Shown here one piece after another: positions 33,804 through 42,700 of a stretch of DNA of 64,000 nucleotides. The DNA comes from Poritiphilus sp965212595 (lineage in GTDB: Bacteria > Bacteroidota > Bacteroidia > Flavobacteriales > Flavobacteriaceae), in NCBI GenBank assembly GCA_965212595.1, contig CBDBVE010000009.1:372001-436000 (forward strand). The letters run 5' to 3'. The notes beneath the pieces were generated by a model that was given only the letters and a program-made list of their open reading frames with translations, ran no database searches and was not told where the DNA came from. Position numbers and translations under genes: made by a program. Every line of letters begins with the position of its first letter. Within the stretch, counting starts at the first letter, position 1.

Positions 33804-35063
33804 ATGAAAAAAAGAGCATTTCTTAAACGCATGGGACAGGCGGTTGCCGTAACTCCTTTTTTACCCTATTCACTACAGGCCAATCAACCAATTACTGGTA
33901 AAACTTACGATTTTGAGGGAGATGAATTCTGGGAGCGAATTAGAGAAGATTATGCCCTGAAGCCAGATTATATCAACCTTGAAAGTGGGTATTACAATAT
34001 TGCTCCAAAACCGGTATTGGACAAATTTTTGACGCATGTGCAAAAGGTAAATTACGAAGGTTCTTACTATATGCGTACCGTGCAATGGGATAACAAAAAG
34101 CGAATTGCTTCTCAACTCGCTGAATTTGTGGGCTGCAAAGCGGGAAATTTGATTATTACCAGAAACACTACGGAGTCTTTAGATATGATTATCGCCGGAT
34201 TTCCATGGCAGGAGGGGGATGAAGCTATTTATGCTCAGCAGGACTACGGATCCATGAAAGATCATTTTGAAATGGTTGCAAAGCGGTTTGGAGTGATTAA
34301 CAAAGTAATTTCGATTCCCAATCATCCAGCTTCCGATGAGGAAATTGTTTCGCTTTATGAAAAGCAAATTACGGGCAATACACGTTTGCTTATGGTTTGC
34401 CATATGATCAATATCACGGGCCATATTCTACCGGTAAGAAAGATTTGTGACATGGCGCATCGTCATGGGGTGGAGGTAATGGTAGACGGAGCTCATTGTG
34501 TTGGGCACTTCAATGTAGATATTGCCAGCCTCAACTGCGATTACTACGGATCTAGCCTTCACAAGTGGCTAAGTACCCCTTTGGGAGCCGGAATTTTGTA
34601 CGTGGCCGATAAGCATATTCCAAAGATCTGGCCTTTGTTGGCGGAACACAAGCGAGATTCTAATGATATTAGCCGTCTTAATCACACAGGTACCCATCCA
34701 GTGCATACAGATCTGGCCATTGAGAATGCGCTAGACTACATCAGAATGATAGGCATGGAGCGCAAAGAAAATCGACTGCGATTTCTACAGCGCTATTGGA
34801 GCGATCAGTTGAGGAAGGTAGAGAATGTAGTTGTTAACTCGCCTGCCGAGGAACATCGAACTTGTGGTATTGCCAATGTGGGCGTGACCCATATAAAACC
34901 AGCGGATCTGGCCAAAGCCTTGCTCGACGAGTTTAAGATTTTCACAGTAGCCATAGATTACGCCAATGTCAAAGGTTGTAGAATAACACCAAATGTATTT
35001 ACTACTACTTTAGAACTCGATTCCTTCGTAAATGCCATTAAAATACTGGCGGCCAGAAAGTAA
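33804..35063 (+). CDS. Class V aminotransferase-fold PLP enzyme with export-like N-terminus
   Basis: A 419-residue PLP enzyme similar to isopenicillin-N epimerase/cysteine-desulfurase-like class V enzymes. The lysine that binds PLP is in GSSLHKWLSTPLG, with VDGAHCVGHF before it and TRNTTESLD earlier. The N-terminus MKKRAFLKRMGQAVAV followed by TPFLPYS resembles a Tat signal with KR in place of RR; whether it is exported is unknown. The start at 33804 fits this signal-like segment; upstream in-frame codons from 33750 lie in the intergenic region. It is divergent from gntP and probably part of the same D-amino-acid locus, where it could racemise, epimerise or transaminate. Confidence 0.85.
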   Translation: MKKRAFLKRMGQAVAVTPFLPYSLQANQPITGKTYDFEGDEFWERIREDYALKPDYINLESGYYNIAPKPVLDKFLTHVQKVNYEGSYYMRTVQWDNKKRIASQLAEFVGCKAGNLIITRNTTESLDMIIAGFPWQEGDEAIYAQQDYGSMKDHFEMVAKRFGVINKVISIPNHPASDEEIVSLYEKQITGNTRLLMVCHMINITGHILPVRKICDMAHRHGVEVMVDGAHCVGHFNVDIASLNCDYYGSSLHKWLSTPLGAGILYVADKHIPKIWPLLAEHKRDSNDISRLNHTGTHPVHTDLAIENALDYIRMIGMERKENRLRFLQRYWSDQLRKVENVVVNSPAEEHRTCGIANVGVTHIKPADLAKALLDEFKIFTVAIDYANVKGCRITPNVFTTTLELDSFVNAIKILAARK

Positions 35064-35080
35064 ATTGCGAATTAAAGCGC

Positions 35081-35977
35081 TTACTCCAGTTTGTAGTCCA
35101 TTAAAGGTTTTGGCCCCTCAAGCAAGACACGTACTACCTTTAAGATTCCTTCATCTGTCGTGGCTATTTGCCACTTTATCAGTGAGATCTGGCCATTTTC
35201 AATCTCAATACCCGTAATGCTTCTAGGATGTACACAGCTACCATCATTAAACAATGGGATGTCTCCGGGTTCTGGAAATCTTGGGCGATGGGTATGACCT
35301 ATAACCGTGATAATTAAATTGTTGCGCAAAATCCATTTTTTTACCCTTCTTTCTACTTTTATGAGTTCTCTGTAGTTACGAGCAGGGCTGGTAGGATCTG
35401 CAATTCCCCAGACTTGAAGGGGTTTCCAGAGGACTCTTACCAAAAACCGGTTAATACGCCATCCGCGATAGTTCATAAAATCTGCCTGGTGGCCATGCGT
35501 TAGAAAGAGCTCTTGCGCAGATTCTTTATGCTTTAAAATAAGAGCCTCTTCATAGATCAGATCTTTTAATAACTCTTCCTCCTGACCATCTTTGGGGTCA
35601 AAGTAAGTATAAAGGTGCGCTTTGAGGTATGCATGATTTCTATATACCATATCATGGTTGCCCCAAACCATATGAAGCCGGCCTTCTTTGTGAAACTGCT
35701 TCATGAGCATAAATACATTTTTATGAGCATCCAGAATGGGTTGAAAACTGCGGTTTTCCCAAAGCTCATCACCATCTCCTAACTCGCAATATTGAAACCC
35801 GCTGCTATAATAGTGTTTTAGGGCATGAAAGTAAATGTTCCGATTATTGGCAAAATCGTCTGCAAAACTGTTATCTCCCCTATGGCAGTCACTGAAGAGA
35901 ATAAACTTGGAAGTATCATCAAATTCAATGATTTTCGCCTTTTGGTAAGCTCTTGTTAGTCTCGAATTTGAGGACAT
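35081..35977 (-). CDS. Calcineurin-like metallophosphoesterase
   Basis: A 298-residue phosphoesterase. The five metal-binding motifs can be read: FSDCHRGD (with Cys at the position usually held by His in DxH), ELGDGDELWE, WGNHDMV, LTHGHQAD and GHTHRP. It resembles LpxH-type and related cytosolic metallophosphoesterases; the substrate is unknown. No signal peptide. It converges on the class V aminotransferase gene (17 bases apart) and is divergent from the GAF protein. Confidence 0.88.
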   Translation of the reverse strand: MSSNSRLTRAYQKAKIIEFDDTSKFILFSDCHRGDNSFADDFANNRNIYFHALKHYYSSGFQYCELGDGDELWENRSFQPILDAHKNVFMLMKQFHKEGRLHMVWGNHDMVYRNHAYLKAHLYTYFDPKDGQEEELLKDLIYEEALILKHKESAQELFLTHGHQADFMNYRGWRINRFLVRVLWKPLQVWGIADPTSPARNYRELIKVERRVKKWILRNNLIITVIGHTHRPRFPEPGDIPLFNDGSCVHPRSITGIEIENGQISLIKWQIATTDEGILKVVRVLLEGPKPLMDYKLE

Positions 35978-36090
35978 GGGTCTAATTTGTATAAATATCT
36001 AAAAAAAGTGCGGAACGTCGTAAACATTCTCTTAACAATTAAATTCGTCTTTCTTTTGTAATTTTACAGTATTATTCAATACTATTGAGT

Positions 36091-38463
36091 ATGATGGGAG
36101 CCAAAGAAAAGGTGATGCCCCTGAGGCATCTTATTAGCTTTGACAAGTTGTTAAGGCAGTATGATACTATGGCCGAAAGCAAAGACGAGTTTTTAGCTGC
36201 CAAGGCGAAGCGTGTCCTGCAAGCCCAGGCACCCTATCCCGAACTTAGAGAGGGGTTTTCAGATGTTTCCCTTCTAGAGAAGTATAAAGATGTCATTGGT
36301 ATTATCCTCCAGGATTCCTTCTCTGAGGTGCTTAGCGAGAACGAAATTAAGGCAGCATCACTACCTTATTACGATATTATTTTTAATTCCTCTAAGCGTT
36401 TCCAGCGTATTGTTGAAAACGCCGGATCAGACTTTAAACCCTTTATAAGGAATCAAGAAGACGGTATAGACTATATAATGGGATGTATTGTTATTCTTAG
36501 CTTTTACTACGGCTTTAAGTTAGACTTTAGCAGGCCTTATTTTTATGATATCCCCGATGCCAATGGGGTGATGCACCACTATCGCATTTTGTACAATGCT
36601 GACTTCATGGAGATCTTTCCTACTGAAAAGTCTAAAGAACTTACGCAGGACGATGTAGATGAACTTTTAGAAAACCCAGATAACCTTGATTTGTGGAAGG
36701 AAAAAGTTCCGCCAGAAAGTTTCGTTTCTAAGGGATTTGTCATCTCCAATATGTTCGATGTTACGGCAGAACAGTCGATCTCTGAAATCAAGACAGAACT
36801 TATTGCCAATAACAAGAGAGGTAGTGATGATTTTATGTCAGACCTACAGGAAACCTTTCGTTCCTTTTTCAGGATTAAGGATCTAAGAGTAGGCTTTGTT
36901 ACCTATAACTCTAAATCAAATAAGTTTGAAAGGGTATATGGTAAGGGGATGGACAGTTTTATTCTAGGCAAGGAAGATAGTCTAAGCTGTAATGAAGCAT
37001 TATGTGAGGGTTCTTACAAGAAAATTTTAAAAGAGAACGATTATTTCGCCATAGCCGATGTAGATAAGTACTACAAAATGTCTAAGGAAGTGGCACCGTA
37101 CAACAGCCTTCATAAACAAGGCATAAAAAGTGCCATTTTTGCACCAATTGCCTCGGATGAAGAGCTCTTGGGCGTTTTTGAAGTGGTTTCTACCAAAAAG
37201 AATATGCTAAATGGCGTTAATGCCAAAAAGCTAGACGACGTAATGCCGTACATTGTTTCGGCCGTTATTCGTTCTAAAATTGAAGAGGAGAATTTAATCG
37301 ATGCCATTATACAGCATGAGTGCACCTCTGTTCACTCTTCTGTTTATTGGAAATTTCAGGAAGAAGCAAAGCGGTTTATTATAGATGATCTCGAAGGAAG
37401 ACAACCCTCCTTTAGAGAAATTGTGTTCAAAGATGTGTATCCGCTTTATGGGCAAATAGATATTAAGGATTCTTCCCAGGCCAGAAATACGGCTATTCAG
37501 CGAGATTTGATGATTCAACTATCCAATGTTAACGACGTCCTCAAAGCCGCCTTAAAGCAGGAAAAACTGCCCATTTATGACGAGCTGATTTTTAGAGTTG
37601 ACAACTATATTGAAAGCATAAAAGATACACTCTACTCTAATAGTGAGCAGACTATTTTTGATTTTATTAATAGCGAAATTAACCCTGTTCTGTCTCATCT
37701 AAAGAAGCTGGATGAAGGCCTTCAGAAATTGGTTGAGGCTTACGAGGATAGTATTGACGAGAACACTCAATCGTACTATGATCACCGCCGTAATTATGAC
37801 GAAAGTGTTATGGCGATTAACAAGAAGTTGGTGGCCGTTATCGATAAGAAGCAGGAGGAGGCCCAGGACATGTTTCCCCACTATTTTGAACGCTATAAGA
37901 CCGATGGTGTTGAGCACAATATGTATATCGGTAGTTCAATCGCAGGAGATCGTGAATACAACCCACTTTACCTTAGCAACCTAAGGTTGTGGCAGTTACA
38001 GGTTATCTGTGAGATGGAAAACAAATACTATAATCTTAAACCCAAGCTTCCGGTACAATTAGACGTTGCTTCCTTGATTCTGGTTTATAGCACATCGCTT
38101 TCCATCAGGTTTAGAATGGACGAGAAGCAATTCGATGTGGATGGGACCTACAATGCCCGTTATGAGATTATTAAGAAGCGTATAGACAAATCGTATATTA
38201 AGGGCACGGATGAGCGACTGACTCAAAAGGGAAAACTGGCTATTGTTTATTCTCAAAAAAAGGACGAGCTCGAATATCTGAGGTATATTTCATTTTTGAA
38301 GTCTAAAGGCTACTTCACGAATAACGTCGAAATTGTTGAATTAGAAGGGCTTCAAGGGGTATCTGGTCTAAAGGCGATACGTGCCGAAATCTTATACAAA
38401 AAAGGAAAGGAATCGGAAAAGACCTATACCTACGAAGACCTTATGGAAGAGCTAAAAGCCTAG
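36091..38463 (+). CDS. Large GAF-domain protein of unknown function
   Basis: A 790-residue cytoplasmic protein. A GAF-like sensory domain spans about residues 250-400 (FRIKDLRVGFVTYNS, FAIADVDKYYKMS, IKSAIFAPIASDEELLGVFEVVS). The N-terminal 240 residues are mixed and unassigned; the C-terminal half is largely helical with coiled-coil-like stretches (around 500-590) and has no catalytic motif I can identify. It might bind a small molecule and act as a scaffold. Its TAG stop and the TAG stop of the convergent HD-Pycsar gene share four bases (CTAG). An upstream TTG at 36085 is not preferred over ATG 36091. Confidence 0.8.
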   Translation: MMGAKEKVMPLRHLISFDKLLRQYDTMAESKDEFLAAKAKRVLQAQAPYPELREGFSDVSLLEKYKDVIGIILQDSFSEVLSENEIKAASLPYYDIIFNSSKRFQRIVENAGSDFKPFIRNQEDGIDYIMGCIVILSFYYGFKLDFSRPYFYDIPDANGVMHHYRILYNADFMEIFPTEKSKELTQDDVDELLENPDNLDLWKEKVPPESFVSKGFVISNMFDVTAEQSISEIKTELIANNKRGSDDFMSDLQETFRSFFRIKDLRVGFVTYNSKSNKFERVYGKGMDSFILGKEDSLSCNEALCEGSYKKILKENDYFAIADVDKYYKMSKEVAPYNSLHKQGIKSAIFAPIASDEELLGVFEVVSTKKNMLNGVNAKKLDDVMPYIVSAVIRSKIEEENLIDAIIQHECTSVHSSVYWKFQEEAKRFIIDDLEGRQPSFREIVFKDVYPLYGQIDIKDSSQARNTAIQRDLMIQLSNVNDVLKAALKQEKLPIYDELIFRVDNYIESIKDTLYSNSEQTIFDFINSEINPVLSHLKKLDEGLQKLVEAYEDSIDENTQSYYDHRRNYDESVMAINKKLVAVIDKKQEEAQDMFPHYFERYKTDGVEHNMYIGSSIAGDREYNPLYLSNLRLWQLQVICEMENKYYNLKPKLPVQLDVASLILVYSTSLSIRFRMDEKQFDVDGTYNARYEIIKKRIDKSYIKGTDERLTQKGKLAIVYSQKKDELEYLRYISFLKSKGYFTNNVEIVELEGLQGVSGLKAIRAEILYKKGKESEKTYTYEDLMEELKA

Positions 38464-39668
38464 AATAGAGAGGCCACTTCAGAAACGCGATCCGAGCCAA
38501 AATAGTGGAATGAAATCCCGAAAGCTATAACTGAAATTACAATCCCCACCATAAATACGGTGTAGGTCCACCTCAGTATCTTGTATTTTCTGTTCAGAAC
38601 CAGTCCAAGGAAATACAGGTCTTTGGTCAGCGAAGAATAAATATACTCCTTGTCTTTCACAAGTTCCTGTATGGCCCATTCGTAATCGGACAACTTCATT
38701 TTATGAAAATTTCCAAAAAATAGAAGATTCACTTTTTTATTTTCTACATCTTCTTTGGTAAACTCTCCGCTGGTAATATTTGGTCTCGTGGCAAGCACGG
38801 CCATGACCATGGAGGCTACACTAAAAATTAGAAAAATGGCCGTAGGATAAATTAAATAGGCGTTAGAAGGATTGTCAAGTTTTGGAATAAGGTTAGAAAG
38901 GGCTACAGAAATAATGATTGCGTTGACCGATAGCAGAATATTTGCTTTTGTATCGGCAATATCACTAAGGGTAAGATGGTTTTTTAAGGTTACCCTAAAA
39001 AGTGTCTGTATTCCCCGGTCCGGACTTTCGTTCTTATACTTCGCTTTAAGAGCTTCTTTTTTGGCAATTTCTTTTTCGGTTTTCTTCTCTTTAAGTAAAG
39101 TTTTGAGATTTTTTTCCTTTCCGGGCCCCCATTGCTCCTGTGCATACGAAGTATAATAGCGATGCTCTTTCCGAAACATATCTATATTAGCTTCTCTCCA
39201 ATCTTTTTCTGAGTAGTTTTTTATTCCCAACAAATCTAATTCCTCCCTTAGGTAGGTGGAGGTCTCGTGATAGCTTTGTTGTCCTAAATGTGAAGCGTCT
39301 GCGTCTCTGATTATTTCTTCTAAAAGCCCCGCGGGCTCGTGATGGCGCTTGGTAGCCATAATTAACTTGCAAACTTCTTCCTGGTTTTCAGGATCATATT
39401 GATGTCCTTCGAGAAACTTCCTGGCAATCGCACAACTGCTCTCTTCATGGTCATTTGTTCCTTTGGTGTAGCCGGTATCGTGAAGCCATGTCGCCAAAAG
39501 TAAGATCTCTTTATCTTTCTCAGCCAGATTATGCGAGTTCGATAATTCTTTAGTACTTTTAACTACACGCTGGGTATGACGCAAATTGTGGTAGAGGTAC
39601 TTAGAATTCAGCTGATTTGACAACAAATCATTGACGAAATCCTCTGTTTTTTTTACAATGTCCGACAT
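38460..39668 (-). CDS. HD-domain phosphohydrolase fused to a Pycsar-effector-type membrane domain
   Basis: A 402-residue protein in two parts. The N-terminal HD domain (about 1-190) has YHNLRH (H31), WLHDTGY (H63-D64), a middle DHEES, KRHHE and D124 in RDADASH, so the metal site of HD phosphohydrolases is intact. After a charged coiled linker (about 185-218), residues 220-390 match the Pycsar system effector family (formerly DUF5706): LSDIADTKANILLSVNA and three membrane helices (about 243-262, 271-294, 367-388). In Pycsar defence, such domains are opened by cCMP/cUMP. No nucleotide cyclase is adjacent. The gene is divergent from the phosphoesterase-Omp85 gene and converges on the GAF gene. 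Confidence 0.88.
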   Translation of the reverse strand: MSDIVKKTEDFVNDLLSNQLNSKYLYHNLRHTQRVVKSTKELSNSHNLAEKDKEILLLATWLHDTGYTKGTNDHEESSCAIARKFLEGHQYDPENQEEVCKLIMATKRHHEPAGLLEEIIRDADASHLGQQSYHETSTYLREELDLLGIKNYSEKDWREANIDMFRKEHRYYTSYAQEQWGPGKEKNLKTLLKEKKTEKEIAKKEALKAKYKNESPDRGIQTLFRVTLKNHLTLSDIADTKANILLSVNAIIISVALSNLIPKLDNPSNAYLIYPTAIFLIFSVASMVMAVLATRPNITSGEFTKEDVENKKVNLLFFGNFHKMKLSDYEWAIQELVKDKEYIYSSLTKDLYFLGLVLNRKYKILRWTYTVFMVGIVISVIAFGISFHYFGSDRVSEVASLF

Positions 39669-39714
39669 AGGCAGAAGTTAAGATTGTCCAAAATACAAAA
39701 TTTTGACGTTGAAC

Positions 39715-42700
39715 ATGAGAAAACATTACACGCTAATTCTTACTCTGTTTCTGATAACCAGTTGTGCTACCTACAAGGCAAAGTATAGCGAACTGGCACG
39801 CAACACCGATGTACCTAATAATAAAGAGATAAATCATACCTTTTATTTGATAGGTGACGCTGGATTGTCTCCAGACGGGGGAATGAACCCTATACTTCAG
39901 GACTTTAAGCAAAATTTGAGCGCAGCCTCAGAAAACAGCACCGCCATATTTTTAGGGGATAATATTTATCCTGCAGGTTTTCAAAACCCCGAAACCAATC
40001 CTGAAGGCTATCGTTTGGCAAAAAGCCATCTAGATGCACAATTGAATACACTGACAGACTTTAAAGGAAGAACCGTATTTATCCCGGGCAATCATGATTG
40101 GTATGCTGACGGACTTAAAGGCCTTGAAAGGCAGCAAAAGTATGTGGAGAAGGTATTAGACAGTAAAAAAGTATTCTACCCAGAGGATGGCTGCCCTATG
40201 AAGAAGATTGAAATAAATGATGACGTTATGGTGTTGGCCATTGACACTCAGTGGTATCTAACCAATTGGGACAGGCACCCCACTATGAATGACGAATGTG
40301 AAATTAAGGACAGAGAGAAGTTTTTTGAAGAGTTAGAAGGCCTGATCAAAAAGAATGCAGACAAGACTACCATTATAGCCATGCACCACCCTATGTTTAC
40401 TTATGGGGTTCATGGAGGGCAATATTCTTTTAAAAAACAGTTAATACCTGTAATTGGAACGCTTATTAGTATTTTGCGGAATACTACCGGGGTATCTACT
40501 ACAGATATTTACAACAAGCGCTATACCGAACTTAGAAAGCGTATAGTGACGCTTGCGCAATACTCGGAAAAAGTGATCTTTGCTTCTGGGCATGAACATA
40601 GCCTTCAGTATATCGTTGAGGAGAACACACCGCAAATTGTAAGTGGTTCTGGCGCAAAAAAAGGAGCTACAAAACTTCTGAATGGAAGCCAATTTTCAAC
40701 GGGAAAAACAGGTTACGCTACACTGGAGGTTTACAAAGACGGGTCTTCGCGAGTACGTTATTTCGGAGTTGACGAAGGTAGCAAGGAATTTCTTTTCACC
40801 TCTGAAGTACTACCGGCAGATGTAAGTCGGAACGAAAAGTCTTTTGACAAGTCTTTTCCTTCTGAAGTAAAAGCTTCGATATATACTACCGAAGAGGTGA
40901 CCAAAAGCAATTTCTTTAAATCGATTTGGGGAGATCGCTACCGAGACCTGTATGCCGTTGAGGTGACGGCTCCAACGGTAGACTTAGACACGCTTTTTGG
41001 AGGCTTAGAGGTAATAAGAAAAGGAGGTGGGCATCAATCTAAATCTCTAAGACTAAAAAACAAAGAGGGGAAGGAGTATGTAATGCGGGCTTTGCGAAAA
41101 AGTGCGGAAGCCTATTTGCAGGCCATGGCGTTTAAAGATAAGTACATCATCGGTGAGTTTGAGGATAGTTTTGTCGAAGACCTGCTTCTCGATTTTTATA
41201 CCGGAGCGCATCCTTATGCTCCCTTTACAGTTGCTACTCTGGCCGATGCGGTAGGCATTTATCACACCAATCCAGTCCTTTACTACGTCCCTCAGCAAGA
41301 CGCAATAAGCGGTTACGAAGATGAATTTGGAGATGCCTTATATATGATAGAGGAGCGCACCACAGATGGCCACGGAGATCAGGCTAGTTTTGGTTTTGCC
41401 GATAAAATGGAAAGTACAGATGACCTTCTGACGAAGCTTAGAAAAGATGAGGAGTATACCATTGACAAGGAAGCCTATTTAAAGGCCAGGCTTTTTGATA
41501 TTTTGCTGGGAGACTGGGATAGGCATACAGACCAATGGAGGTGGGCAGAATTCAAGGACGAACAAACTGGCAATACGGTTTACAGGCCGGTTCCCAGAGA
41601 CCGGGATCAGGTATTTTCTATTATGGGTGATGGTTCTTTAATGAAACTTGCCACCAAAATTGTTCCTTCCCTTGGACTTTTTGAAGGGTTTAATGAGGAG
41701 ATTAGGAGTGTGAAGGGGTTTACCTCCTCCCCCAAAACCTTTGCCCTGGATATGGCTCTGCTGCCCGAAACCACTCCCGAGATGTGGCAGGAACAGGCAG
41801 CCTACCTACAAAAAAACATTACACCAGAAGTAATAGACCAGGCATTAAGGGCCATTCCATCTGAAGTTCGTGATGAAGCGATCTCAGCAAGGATTAAAAG
41901 GGTTTTGTTAGCCAGAAAAGCGAATTTGGCCGAAACCGCCAGTGAATACTACGGAATTCTAAATAAATTTTCGGTCGTGGTCGGCACAGACAAAGACGAT
42001 CATTTTGAGATCACCGGCCTTCCCGAAGGAAAAACTGAAGTAAAAGTATATCGCATCAAAGGAGGCGAAAAAGCCGATCTCTTTTTTGAAAAGGTTTATG
42101 ATAGGAAGCTAACCAAGGAAATTTGGATTTACGGTCTTGATGATGACGATTATTTTGATGTAAAAGGGGTAAAAGACGGCGTTAAAAAGATTAGAATCGT
42201 AGGGGGGCAAAATAACGATATATATGATGTAACTGATAGCAGGGCGGTATATCTATATGACAATAAAGCCAAGAAAAATACCTTTAAAAATACCAAAGGT
42301 GCTAAAAAGCGTTTAAGCAAAGATTACGAAACCAACACCTACAGACCTATATTGATAAAGAACTCAAACAATATGATAATTCCCTTTATAGGAGGGAACC
42401 CTGATGACGGGCTCAATATTGGTCTTACAGATACCTATACCTATAATGGCTTTAAACAAAACCCGTTTACGAGCCAGCATACATTTAACGCAGGCTTCTA
42501 TTTCGCCACTACCGGCTTTGATCTTAGTTACAAAGGAGAATTTGCAGAAGTGATAGGTAAAGCAAACGTGGAATTGGCCGCGAAGTTTACCAGCCCAAAC
42601 TTTAGTATTAATTTCTTTGGCTTTGGAAATGATACTGAGAATTTTGATGATGATCTTGAGTTAGATTTTAATCGAGTGAAAATTCAGACTTTCAAGGTGA

